Position numbers and translations under genes: made by a program | Notes under the pieces: model-generated | What the model was told of the DNA's origin: nothing | What the model saw: only the letters and a program-made list of their open reading frames with translations | Database searches by the model: none | Part shown: positions 16,757-26,900 of the stretch, one piece after another | Layout: each line of letters starts with the position of its first letter | Numbering within the stretch: position 1 is the first letter of the stretch | Assembly (NCBI GenBank): GCA_016185755.1 | Contig: JACPMX010000014.1 | Location: 53,868 to 117,867 of the forward strand | DNA: 64,000 nucleotides | Reading direction: 5' to 3' | DNA from: Candidatus Woesearchaeota archaeon | GTDB taxonomy: Archaea > Nanobdellota > Nanobdellia > Woesearchaeales > GW2011-AR4

Positions 16757-17965
16757 TCATTTTGCTTTTTTCCTGCGCAAGCTTTTACCCTTGGGCTTAT
16801 CCATCCTGGCGCTTTTCGGCAGCATCAGGTACACAAACAAAACTGCAAACCCGACAAACAGCGCCAGTATAGACATCAATACGGCGTTTGACTTTGCAGC
16901 TCTCTGGACAATGCCCTTCCCCTTGGGAACCACCCTGAACAGCTCGCTTGAAACGGCAAACGAGTTCTCATACCTCAGCTCAATGATTGCCAGATAATCC
17001 CCTGGCTTCAGCTCTTTCGGTATCTTGAACGGCTTGACAAAAGAGGTTTGCTTTTCAACAGCGAATGTTTCTGTTGACTGGTAAACCGCATTTCCAAGAT
17101 TGTCTTTTATTATGTAAGTTGCCGTCACATCGACCTTCCTTGGCGGGCCGACATTAAGCAGCGTGATTTGTGTCTTTAATTCATCTCCAGCCTGCACTTC
17201 CTTGTAGCCTGAGGGTATGTCCAGCTTCGCATCAAACAGCACCTGCTCTGACTCAACCTCAATGATTATGCTTATTGATTTTTTAATGCCATCCGCTGAA
17301 GCTTCTATCTCCCCGATATAAGAGCCAAGCTTTTTTCCTATTATATTTGCCTCTATTGCCTTTTCCTCCCCAGATCCAAGGCTGAAGCCTGAATCGGACA
17401 GGAACACAAAATCACTTACTGCATTGACAGCCAGGTTGAAGCTTAAGACAGCCTCTCCTGTATTCTTTATCGTTATTGATTTAGTTTTTGCAGTGCCTAG
17501 CGCAAGCTGTTCCTTTATCGAGCCCGGACTGACGTCAAAATCCTTTTTCTTCTCAATTGGAGTCGGCAATGGTCCACCGCCTCCTCCGCCTCCGCCAGCT
17601 GCTGCCGCCCCCCCTCCCCCTCCTGAAGATGTTGTTGTGGGAGTCGAGCTTGCGCAGGCAGAGCTTGCGCAAAGATTGCTGCAGCAAAAATTGCCTTCGC
17701 ACTGGTCTGCGGCTGTGCAAGACTGGCCAGTGGCAAGCTTCCAGGTGTAGAAAAAACCAAGCTTGTTGATATAGGATGTTGAATTGATGATTCTGCTTAT
17801 TATTCCGATTGCCAGGCTGGTTTTGTAAGAGGAGCTGTTTACGCTTTCTCCCCCAACAGATACAATCACATTCTGCTTGTAGCTTGAGCTGTTTGTCTGG
17901 TAAGAAAATACGCTGAAGGACAGCAATAGGAATGCAAGCAGGAAAATGAACAGTATCTTTTTCAT
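16757..17965 (-). CDS. Secreted, C-terminally anchored surface protein
   Basis: 402 aa. A signal peptide (residues 1-20) is followed by a short Ser/Tyr repeat region (NSSSYK occurs twice), a Cys cluster (CTAADQCEGNFCC), a Gly/Ala-rich linker (about 115-133) and two Ig-like domains. A C-terminal membrane segment (about 363-383) and a basic cytoplasmic tail complete it. The second Ig-like domain (starting at VLFDAKLD, containing TYIIKDNLGN and KELKPGDY) is clearly related to the corresponding domain of the 1172-aa neighbour (EYFVKDINGN, RNLKPGPY), so the two probably act together or arose by duplication. The surface role is inferred from topology. Confidence 0.8.
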   Translation of the reverse strand: MKKILFIFLLAFLLLSFSVFSYQTNSSSYKQNVIVSVGGESVNSSSYKTSLAIGIISRIINSTSYINKLGFFYTWKLATGQSCTAADQCEGNFCCSNLCASSACASSTPTTTSSGGGGGAAAAGGGGGGGGPLPTPIEKKKDFDVSPGSIKEQLALGTAKTKSITIKNTGEAVLSFNLAVNAVSDFVFLSDSGFSLGSGEEKAIEANIIGKKLGSYIGEIEASADGIKKSISIIIEVESEQVLFDAKLDIPSGYKEVQAGDELKTQITLLNVGPPRKVDVTATYIIKDNLGNAVYQSTETFAVEKQTSFVKPFKIPKELKPGDYLAIIELRYENSFAVSSELFRVVPKGKGIVQRAAKSNAVLMSILALFVGFAVLFVYLMLPKSARMDKPKGKSLRRKKAK

Positions 17966-18048
17966 ATGCTTCTTTTTATATCCCTCTTATTTATATTTTC
18001 CTAATAGGAATGGGAAAGTATATAAATCTAATTTATCGCTTCGTTTTC

Positions 18049-18693
18049 ATGGCCAGGAACAGGCAAGACTCCCAAGGACAGTATCGGCATTTGCTTGAAA
18101 GGCCGGCATTCCGGTATTTCATTGTTTTTTCTATAATCGCAACGCTTGCGATAAGCGCATTCTCCCTATATGGGGTTTACCAGCTGAAAAAAACCCTTGT
18201 CCCGGAAAAAATAGACACGAATGATTTTCTTGAAAAGCTGACTTCCCATGAGGAGATGAAGCCTTACATCGGAATCTCTCCATTGAATATCGTGCAGATA
18301 AACAGCAACAATTTTGCAGGCCTCCAGTCACAAATCAGCGGCCTTGACATATCCTACATCGGCAGTTTTATCGTGCAGTATAAAGAAGGCATTGTTGTTT
18401 ATGACTACGAAAATGACATAGTAAAAGGCACTTTGGCTTTTGAGCAGCAAAGTCCGCAATTGCCTGCTGATTTCTTTCAAAAGCTGAACAAGCATCCGGA
18501 GCTTCAGGGGCTGCAGAATGAGCAGCCTGTTGGCGGCCAGCTTGATGAAGCATCGCTTGCAACATTAAAGCAGCAGTTTCCTGATGTGTATGCAAATGCA
18601 AAGGTTGGAGATTTCTTGCTGAGGTATAAGTCAAAATTGGTGATCTATGACTACATTTCTGACAGGATTGTGAATGCTGTAAATTTGCAATAG
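18049..18693 (+). CDS. Membrane-anchored protein with a duplicated external module
   Basis: The track starts at 18010, but a TATA box (gtatataaatc, about 18016-18027) overlaps that start. The ATG at 18049, about 25 nt further on, is the likelier start and gives 214 aa. One membrane segment (about residues 24-45) is followed by two related units, each ending in a pattern like G-x-[FY]-[IL]-[VL]-[QR]-Y-K followed by VVYDYENDIV or LVIYDYISDRIV. The repeat suggests a small beta-rich module used twice on the outside of the cell. The function is unknown. Confidence 0.65.
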   Translation: MARNRQDSQGQYRHLLERPAFRYFIVFSIIATLAISAFSLYGVYQLKKTLVPEKIDTNDFLEKLTSHEEMKPYIGISPLNIVQINSNNFAGLQSQISGLDISYIGSFIVQYKEGIVVYDYENDIVKGTLAFEQQSPQLPADFFQKLNKHPELQGLQNEQPVGGQLDEASLATLKQQFPDVYANAKVGDFLLRYKSKLVIYDYISDRIVNAVNLQ

Positions 18694-18777
18694 AAATTTA
18701 TCTCAATCTGATATTTGTAGAGCCGGCAACATGCAAAGTTTGAATTTGCAGTTGTTCTGATGGCTGTGATGTTCTAA

Positions 18778-19005
18778 TCATTGATGCTTCTCGAAGTCTT
18801 CTTCCTTTATTTTTGCAAGTTCGAGTATCCCTTTAAGCGTGCCTGTTTTGAGTTCCTCGTGGTTTGGAACAACTGTGCCTACTGCACCTTCAGGCGTTTC
18901 TTTGCGCAAAATAACATGGCTCCCTCGCTGGCGCTTTATTTTAAAACCAAACTTATTGCACAGAATTTTAACGCACTCTTTGCCTGAGATTTTCTTAAGC
19001 GGCAC
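18778..19005 (-). CDS. hicA: HicA-type mRNA interferase toxin
   Basis: 75 aa with the dsRBD-like HicA fold. The family's conserved Gly-Ser-His segment is present (RQRGSHVIL, with the catalytic His), followed by VPNHEEL and KTGTLKGIL. HicA toxins cleave mRNA and are neutralised by HicB. Its start is 4 nt after the hicB stop, and both are read from the promoter at about 19240-19250. Antitoxin-first order is one of the two known arrangements. The pair lies directly downstream of the fibre-like gene in the same direction. Confidence 0.88.
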   Translation of the reverse strand: MPLKKISGKECVKILCNKFGFKIKRQRGSHVILRKETPEGAVGTVVPNHEELKTGTLKGILELAKIKEEDFEKHQ

Positions 19006-19009
19006 AATT

Positions 19010-19207
19010 TCAGGCTACCTCAAAAGTTGTAAGAATAGGGTGTTTTGATTCTTCTAATGGGAATTCTTCCAGATAAAGTTCAGTAGCTTCTTTTAGGTTA
19101 GCGATAGCTTCATCTATTGTAGACCCCTGGCTCACTGTGCCTACTTCAGAGCATCTGGCTACGTACATATTCTCCTCTTTTTGAATAACTGCTGTAAATG
19201 TTTTCAC
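19010..19207 (-). CDS. hicB: HicB-type antitoxin
   Basis: 65 aa with the partially degraded RNase H-like HicB fold: FTAVIQKEENMYVARCSEVG, then SQGSTIDEAIANLKEA. No added DNA-binding domain is visible, so autoregulation, if any, would need another factor. A TATA-like element (ggtttaaatag, 19240-19250) precedes it right at the 3' end of the fibre-like gene. It forms a pair with hicA. Confidence 0.88.
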   Translation of the reverse strand: MKTFTAVIQKEENMYVARCSEVGTVSQGSTIDEAIANLKEATELYLEEFPLEESKHPILTTFEVA

Positions 19208-19251
19208 GTTTCACTCACTATAATTATTAATGCCATTAACTATTTAAACCT

Positions 19252-20478
19252 TTACCCCAGCCTTATTATGACGCTTCCTGCCGCGCTGCTGATTGTCAAG
19301 TTGTTTCCTGTCGTGTTCATTACTGGATTTGGGGATGCGCTTGGATCTATAGTTACTGCATCTATTGTTCCGTTTATGCTTAGTTTTTTGGTTGGAGAAG
19401 TCGTCCCGATGCCGACATTGCCGGAACTATCAACAAACAAATCGCCGCTTCTTGTTGGCTGTGATGTTACATTCAAAGTCCCCTGAACAGTCAAAGTTTG
19501 AGCTGGAGTTGTCGTGTTGATGCCGACGTTGCCTGCATTTTTTACTATGAAATATACTGTTCCAGCACTTGACTGGGCTTGTATTAAATCACCGCTCTGG
19601 CTTTGATTCACCAATAAAGCAGGAATCGTGCCTCCTATCGGAGAAACATCAAGATATCCTCCTGGTTTTTTTGTTCCGATTCCAAGCTGGCTGTTGCCCC
19701 ACAATGTGAATATCCTGGCCCCATCAATATTATTCATCGATACAATATCTGAAGCGCCGCTCCCGCCTCCTGTAATATGCAGGGTAGGCTTGTTTGTCCC
19801 ATCTCCAATTTGCCCCATTGTAGCAGATGTAGAGCCTAAAATATGAAAAGTTGCATTTGGATTGTTCAATCCTATACCCACATTATTTGTGCTTCCGTTC
19901 ACATACAAAACATTGCTTAAGTTAACGCTTCTTCCATCAGTTCCAGAAGCGACTTGCAGTAAGTAGTTTGATGAAGGAGTTCCAATTCCAACCAAGTTAT
20001 TTGTGCTGTCTGCATAAAGTAAAGTTCCAACAGTCAAATTTCCAGCAACGCTCAAATTCCTAACGAAATAGCTTGCATTCGGGTTCAATCCCTCTGAAAT
20101 GTTTGCCCTGAATGAATAAGGGGAAGATGTCAGGTTTATCCTTGGCGAGCTTTCATTGTCAGCGCTTACTGTAATCCCCAGATAATACTGGTCTGCAAAG
20201 CTCAGATTAATCCCGCTCAGAATGACGTCATAGATTCCGTTTGCGTCTGTTGTTATGTTGTAATCGGTGAGCTGCCATAAAACATTTCCATTTGTTGCAG
20301 CGTCATAAATCTTAAAGGTAAAATTAAATGTCCCCTGCTGCGAAGCGCCTGCAAGATTTGTCAATTTGCCCTGCAAGGTCAATGAGTTTGGGATAGCAAA
20401 AGCTATTGAGGAAATAATAAGCAGCGCAAACAAAAGCAATATTATGAATTCTGCTTTTTTTTTGTTTATCTTTTTCAT
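19252..20478 (-). CDS. Secreted fibre-like protein with tail-fibre-type repeats
   Basis: 408 aa. A signal peptide or N-terminal anchor (residues 10-29) is followed by a beta domain (LTLQGKLTN to SPYSFRANI) and a series of short repeats of the type NVGIG-(T/L)-xx-P (about residues 155-385). These resemble beta-structured repeats of phage and bacterial tail or surface fibres. Many NxS/T sequons suggest N-glycosylation. The ATG overlaps the stop of the upstream RHH gene in an ATGA, so translation is probably coupled. A surface fibre or adhesin role is inferred; a provirus tail protein is unlikely because no phage genes are nearby. Confidence 0.75.
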   Translation of the reverse strand: MKKINKKKAEFIILLLFALLIISSIAFAIPNSLTLQGKLTNLAGASQQGTFNFTFKIYDAATNGNVLWQLTDYNITTDANGIYDVILSGINLSFADQYYLGITVSADNESSPRINLTSSPYSFRANISEGLNPNASYFVRNLSVAGNLTVGTLLYADSTNNLVGIGTPSSNYLLQVASGTDGRSVNLSNVLYVNGSTNNVGIGLNNPNATFHILGSTSATMGQIGDGTNKPTLHITGGGSGASDIVSMNNIDGARIFTLWGNSQLGIGTKKPGGYLDVSPIGGTIPALLVNQSQSGDLIQAQSSAGTVYFIVKNAGNVGINTTTPAQTLTVQGTLNVTSQPTRSGDLFVDSSGNVGIGTTSPTKKLSINGTIDAVTIDPSASPNPVMNTTGNNLTISSAAGSVIIRLG

Positions 20479-20609
20479 TTTTGCTTTTTCCTCAGGTCAT
20501 TCAGCACCAGGCTCCTTATGTAATCAGACTTGTCCACGCCCATGCTTTCTGAAACTTCAACTATCAAATCATCAAGCTTCTTCGTTATGTTAAACCTTAT
20601 TTCTGGCAT
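20475..20609 (-). CDS. Ribbon-helix-helix DNA-binding protein, 44 aa
   Basis: This gene is too short for the track. Translation begins MPEIRFNITKKLDDLIVEV, continues with a turn (SESMGVDKSDYIRSLV) and ends in a basic tail. This is the RHH (MetJ/Arc/CopG) pattern: an N-terminal beta strand, helix 1, G-V/M-D/S turn and helix 2. The TGA stop overlaps the ATG of the fibre-like gene (ATGA), so this predicted regulator heads that operon. Upstream (20614-20722) are 11-bp phased repeats that would suit binding by RHH dimers side by side. The fold assignment is good; the regulatory role is inferred. Confidence 0.8.
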   Translation of the reverse strand: MPEIRFNITKKLDDLIVEVSESMGVDKSDYIRSLVLNDLRKKQK

Positions 20610-20613
20610 TTTG

Positions 20614-20722
20614 GCTTAAAATAGTATTAAATTCGGCTTAAACTCGGATTAAATACGTATTTCATTTGATATACTTGTTTTAATTCCGTACTAAAAACGG
20701 ACTAAATTAGTAGTAAATAAGG
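20614..20722. promoter_or_regulatory. Two blocks of 11-bp iterons, probable RHH operator
   Basis: Block 1 is four consecutive 11-mers (20614-20657): gcttaaaatag, tattaaattcg, gcttaaactcg, gattaaatacg. Block 2 has three or four (20679-20722): tttaattccgt, actaaaaacgg, actaaattagt, agtaaataagg. The TAAA core recurs at one helical turn, placing every copy on the same DNA face. The array starts 5 bp upstream of the RHH start codon. RHH repressors commonly bind such short phased repeats cooperatively. Direct evidence is the repeat; the ligand is inferred. Confidence 0.65.
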
Positions 20723-20735
20723 ATGTTCAATATAC

Positions 20736-20758
20736 TAACTTATATATAAATGTTACTA
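20736..20758 (-). promoter_or_regulatory. Promoter-like motif shared with the giant-gene operon
   Basis: TAACTTATATATAA-N3-TTACTA occurs here and again at 45817-45839 with identical spacing (20 of 23 positions identical). In each case it lies about 130-145 bp upstream of a small DNA-binding gene that heads a surface-protein operon. A second shared word, ttttgtatact, follows in both places (20759-20769 and 45874-45884). The TATA-like core suggests a promoter; its direction is not certain. Confidence 0.55.
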
Positions 20759-20760
20759 TT

Positions 20761-20952
20761 TTGTATACTGGTATAGGATTTTTGTTAAAGAATTCTAATT
20801 GCGAGTTTGAAGCTAATCTTATATCGCAAATGTCCTATCTTAGAAACAGGCTCAATTATTACGGGAAGGAAATAGACTTCGGCTTTTATGGCAAAAACAG
20901 GGATGGATTTGGCAAAATTATAGGGCTGCTTAAAGAACTGGTCAAGAAATAA
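20761..20952 (+). pseudogene. Possible remnant of a HEPN-like protein
   Basis: A 63-codon frame starts with TTG and has no good ATG until far inside. The C-terminal part (SYLRNRLNYYGKEI, then a helical KIIGLLKELVKK) resembles the last helices of small HEPN-type proteins found with nucleotidyltransferases or toxins. The N-terminal half of such a protein would be missing. It lies between the two divergent blocks of the surface island, convergent with the giant gene and 17 nt from its stop. It may be a fragment or a chance ORF. Confidence 0.3.
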
Positions 20953-20969
20953 AAATAAGATATTCGATT

Positions 20970-23900
20970 TTATGGGTTGGCAAACTTCTCAACCAGCAAG
21001 CCTGTCAATTTCAAATTTCCGTTGCTGTCAACCACTGCAACAATCCTGTCATTGCTGTCCCTGAACTCAAGGTTAGTGCCTGTCGGAGTGATGCCTTCAT
21101 CTTCCGTAAGAACCCCTTTTAGGAACAGGAAGCCTGTGGAGTTTATGTATGCTATTGCATTTGCAGAGCTGTTTTGCACTATGAAGGAGATTGGAGTCGC
21201 ATTCAGGATTGTCAATGCCTGCGTCCTGTTCCCGAGCAGGTACATGTCGCCCTTGTCGTCAATCGAGGCAACATTTATGCCGGCAGCATCGGTTATCAAA
21301 AATCTTTTGGCCGAAGGGCTTCTTTCATTCAGGGAAATCTGCCTTGTTTCTGTTGTATTGGCGCTGCTGGCCCTGTCCCTTACAGTCACATTGTAGAAAT
21401 ACAGGTCGCTCTGCAGCCTTGTGAAGTTCAGGAAGTAGGTTGCTGCTGTGAAATTTGTCTCATTTACCAGGCCGCTCTTGTTGTATAAATAGAAAGTCAT
21501 GTTGGCAAAGTTGGCCTCGGTTATTGTCACGTTTATTGCAGTATAGTTTCTTGCAAGATGGGTGTCATTGGCTTCTGTATTCGGGCTTATAAAAGATACC
21601 TGCGGATTTGCAGTGTCAACTCCCACTAATTGCTCTGTGGAATTCGTTCCCATATTCTGCACTCCGCTTGTGTCGACTGCATTGTCCGTGCAGTTCACAG
21701 TCCACCTGTAGTAGCCGTCGCTTAAGTTCACGCTGAAAACGTTTGTTGAATTTTTCACCAGCTGGGATGCTGCCGCAGTCGCGTTGATGCTCCCGTTGAC
21801 AAGCAAAGTGCAGTTGTTCAGGTCATTGAATTCGAACACGGCAAATGTGAATGACACAAGCCTTGCAGCGCTCCATGAGTTGTTCGACGGGCTGTCAAGC
21901 CTTATTCCGGGCGCTGTGTTGTCCACGATTGCAAACCTCGGCTCGAACTTGATGTTGGCTGCCGTATCGTTTCCAAAGATTTTTATTACATATTCCTTGT
22001 CGCCGCTTGTGTTTGAGGTGTTCCAGTCATAGAAATAGTCACTTGTCACCTCAGGGGAGCTCCTGTTCATCGTGAAGTTTGAGCTGCCGTTGAATGCAAA
22101 CGTCAGGCCTGAGACATTGCTTAACGCGTCAGTTGCAGAGACATTGACCCTGAAAATCCCTCTTATGACCTGCCTTGGAGACGGCTTGTTGAATTCCACT
22201 ATAGGGGGTGTAAGGTCAATTACATATGTCAGCAGCAATGAGATTGAATTCCCGGCGCTGTCATTTGCTGTTATCGTGATGTTTGTCTTTCCCTCAGGAA
22301 AACCAGTTGTATTGATGCTGTAAGAGTCGATGAAATCCATGGAATCCAGTATATAATTGCTGCTCCAGCTTACATTGTACACATTTGACCCCCCTGAGTC
22401 CGTGACTGTGAAATTTATGGTCCTGTTGCCCCTTATGCTTGTGTCATTTGGAGGGTCAATCAAAGTGATGACAGGGGATATGGTGTCTATTTTTATGAGC
22501 CTGAAAGTGCCGTTGCTGTTGTTGTTTCCAATTGTGTCAGTGCAGTTCACATCCCACCTGTAGATTCCGTCTCCAAGCACGACATTTGAGAAGATGTTCT
22601 CAATGCCCTCTGAAATGCTGCTGTTTGTCCTGTTTATTGTGCCGTTTATCACCAATGAGCAGTTTGGAATGCCCGTTGTTATGTCATTTGGCACATAGAC
22701 AAAAGCCACGCTTGCATTCTTCCATGTGTCATTCAAAGGAGCGTCAAGCCTTATGCTTGGCTGGGTGTTGTCTATCGTAGCGGATATGTCAGCCCTCACG
22801 ACATTTCCGTTTGTGTCATTGCCGTACACATAGAGCTTTCTCTGGCCGTCCGTTACAATTGTTGTGTCAAAGTCGTAAAAGTAGTCTGTTCCAGCCTGCG
22901 TCATTGTGAAATTTTGCGCTGCTCCGTCATAAGTGAAATTGACGAATGCAGCATCATCAAGCCGCGCTGTTGAAGAGACATTAATCCTGAAAGTTGCCCT
23001 CACAGCCTGGTTCGGGCTCGGGGTGTTGAAGGCAACAACAGGCTGCACATTTGTAACTGTGAACCTGAAATAAGCTATTGCCAAGTTTCCGACGCTGTCA
23101 TTTGCGAAGATGCTTATATTTACATCTCCATCCTGCCAGAAGCTCGTGTTGATGTCAAAAGTCCCGTTGAAGTCGCTTCTGTTTGGCGCGTTTAAAGTCC
23201 CGTTGTTCCAGCTTACGTTTACCGCTCCAAAGTTGTCCGTTATTGTCAGGTTGATGAAAGTCCCGTTGTTGAAGCTGCTTCCGTTTGGGGGATTGTCAAG
23301 GGTTATTGTCGGCGCAGCGCTGTCTATGGTGAAGTCATTGTCGCTTGTGTCTTCTGCAAACTCGTAGCTGTCGTTTGCAACAGCCTTTATTCTTACCTTG
23401 TTGCTGTTGATGCTGGGCACAAGCCAGTCATAAGTGCCGTTGTTTTTCAGCCCGCTTGCAATTGCATTCGGGAAAGTCAATCCTGAGTCAGTCGAATAAT
23501 ACAGGTTTATTGTCACATTGTCATTTTCAGCATCGCTTGTCGAGTTAATCCATGACACGTTGTAAGTCTGCCCTCCCCTCAGCTTTATTCCTGTTGCATT
23601 CGGGGTTACAATTGCCGGAGCTGGCGGCTGGGTATTTATGGTGAACTGCCTTGTTGTCGAGTTGCTTGAGTTTTCAAATGAGTCGTCAGCATGCGCCTTC
23701 CAGTAATAAGTTGTTCCCCTTGCTGTCGATACAACAAATGTGGTTGATGTTCCCCTGTAAACTTGCGTTGATGGGTTTGCGTTCGTGTCGAAGTAGACAA
23801 TGTAATTGACTGTGTCGGTGTCGTTGTCCTGGGTTGTGTAGTTCAGTATTACGCTTGTAGTCAACAGCCTTGAGTTGTTTGCAGGCGCATTCAATGTTGG

Positions 23901-26900
23901 AATCTCCGGAACCGTGTTTTCCCTGAAAGTCAGGTTTTCTGTTGAGTTTGAGTTTTTTGCCGAGTCATTTACATAGGCCTTCAAAGTGTAATTGTAGCCG
24001 TCTATTGTATTTATTGTGACATTGCAGTCCAGTCCCCTCACTTCCATTGTGAAGTTTGTCGCATTGTCTGTTCCGTTATGCACTTGCAAAATGCAGGAGC
24101 TTATGCTTACATCCCTCATTGTTATGTTTATTTTTTGAACATTTCCCTTTGCCCTTGAGCTGTTTGCAGGCGTCGGAGGAACAAATGTAATGTTCGGCGC
24201 AGCCCTGTCAACAGTGAACAATCTTGTTTCTGTCGTGTTTGAATTTCCGGCGCTGTCATTCAAATAGCCGTAATAATTATAGAATCCTTCCCTTATCTCA
24301 GTCTGGTTGAAGAAGTATCTTCCAAACTCCGCGTTCATTGAAGCGTTGATTTCCTGCGCTGAAAGGTTTCTGTTATAGATTCTGATTTCGTCCATTGAAC
24401 CGTTCCATCCAAACGATGAAGTGATGCCTTTCTCAGCTCCAACAATCATATGGAAATTCGAAATAGAGCCGGATTGAGTTGCGCTATGTATCTCCACGCC
24501 ATTAACATAGAGCCTTGTTGTCCCTCCGCTTCTGGTGAGGGCAATTGCGTTCCATACATCTGTGCTTAGTGTATAGGTTGCGTCAGTTGTAGCGGAGCAG
24601 CAGGCCTGTCCTCCAACAGCATAACGGAACTTATTGGCGCCGCTCTCTTCTATATACTGTAATAAGAAATTGTTTCCTGCCCCCATTTCTATTATGTAAT
24701 GATTGTTCCCAGTCCCATGCTGGAAGAGGTTTGCCCAAAGGAAGACTGTAAAATCCCCTGTGCCGAAATTGAAATAAGGATTGCTGCTTATGTTGATGTT
24801 ATCATTAATTCCGTCTAATGTCACAGCAGCCCCTCCAAACCTGTAATCAGTCTTGTTTATTGCAGGGCATCTTCCCAAATCAAGCCTGCAAGTGCCACTA
24901 TTATTATACTTGCTCACATCAGCGAACAAAGAATCATTCTCTCCAAGATTTGTATCATTGTTGAAATGCATGTGCAATACTAAAGAGTCATCCCATACTG
25001 TTACATTAGTTCCGTTCCAGTTCACAATGAAAGTATTTGGATTTACTTCAGTAACAGAGAAGTTGATGTAAGTGAAGTTTCTTTGAGTAATTGTGTTGTT
25101 TGCATCTGTTGGAGTTGTGAAATTCAGCCTCGGGAAAATAGTGTCTATTGTGAAATTCCTTATTGTTGAATTCGCCCCTAAAGCAATTCCATCATCGCAG
25201 TTTGCCTTCCAGAAATAGATTGTGTTGTTCAAATTAGTCCAGTTGAATGTTGTAATTGTTCCGTTTGCAGTTACTGGATTTGACACATTAATCGTTCCGT
25301 TCGGCAAAGTTGAGTTGTCACCGTAGAAATTGCAGGTGAATAATTGTGCAAAAGTGTTATTGTCGCTTATTGTTACATTTAGTATAGTATAATTCACATT
25401 GAAGAATAAGCCGCTTGCAGGCGCATTTATTACCGGAGCGTTTGGAGCTGCATTGGATTCAGTATTGAAGGTTTGGAATGCCTCCCCTGATATGTTTGCG
25501 TATGTCGTGTTCACCTTTATCGTGAAAGTTCCGGCAGTTGTTGGCGCTGCAAAAGTGTAGTTGAAATTGCCGAAAGCGTCAGTGAATATTCCGGAATAGT
25601 TTATTGTCACATTGTTCAAGATTGGGGTGTACCTTGGGTCAGATGTGTTTAAGTCTATTTTGTACTGGAAGTACCTTGATAGCTCCCCTGTCGTGGACAG
25701 CGTATTGTTGCTCAGCCCTTTCCATTGCGAGAATGTGCTTGAATCATTTGAAGTTCTGTAGCTTACATTTAGCTTCAAAACTGCTCTTTCGTAATGCTTT
25801 CTTATTTCATCAGTGCTTAAAGAAATGTTCCAGATTAAGAGTTCGTCCATCTGGCCATTAAATCTTTCAAGGATGTTACATTGCTCGCACCATCCTATTA
25901 ATAATGGCTGGGTGTTGCTAATGCTCCCAGTCAAGCCCGATGTGCTTGTGCTGCTGTCCAATAATCCGTTTAGATAAAATTTGGCTAGGCCACTAGTTCT
26001 ATCCGCCACAACAACCCAATGCTGCCATTCATTAGCCCTGAAAACTGCATTTGAAGTTAATGTTATTTGTGTTGGGCCATCATCAATATTGAACCTCATT
26101 TGGTTGTTGATTGAAACCCATTGCAGTTGAGTTGTGCCGCCTATAGATTTGTCAAATATGCCCATCAAAGAGCCAAGAGATTTTGCATTAATCCATGCTT
26201 CTATTGTTACATCGCCTGTCCCAAAGTCAAGGCTGTTTGCATCACTAATATTCACATAATCGTTAAGTGCATCAAACACCAATGCCTTTGAAAACTTTCC
26301 ATCTGTGAAGTTCCTTCCAAAATCGCTAGTTGAATTGAAAATTCTTGTTCCATTGTTGCCGTACTGTGAATAATCAATTATCTTTGCGCCTGCGTGCTGT
26401 GCTATTTTGTCGCTTGACAATGTAATGTTCCAGATTGCGACTTCGTCAATCTGTCCGTTTATGAAGCTGTTCAAATTGGTGTCATAATTACCATTTCCTA
26501 TCAGCACAGTGTTGTCGCTCTTTGTTGCATTGTAAGTCAGCCTGAAAGTGGAATCATAGCCTCCGCTTAATGTGGCTGCTTGTTTTACACCATCAATATA
26601 AATTCCAAAGTCCCTTGCATCGCCAAATTCTGTGTGGTAGGTTGTTGCAAAATGATGCCAGTCGTTTATAGAATATGTTCCTGTTGTAACATATTGCATA
26701 CTGTTAATTGCAGGGTCCTGAATCTGCCACCTTATGTTTGGCCCAGCTTGTGAATTTACCTCATAAGAAACCCAGTTGCCATTTGCTAATTTCCTGCTTA
26801 CAAAGTAATGTGTGCCTGCATCAAATACCTTTGCCCAGAACTCTATTGTTATTGTGTCATTCGGCCTTAAAACAGGTGAATCAGTCACGTTTATGAACTT

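Noticed and set aside
19252-20478. Fibre-like gene as evidence for an integrated virus
   Set aside because: No capsid, terminase, portal or integrase genes are in the window, and the gene has its own signal peptide and sequons, which suit a cellular surface protein better.
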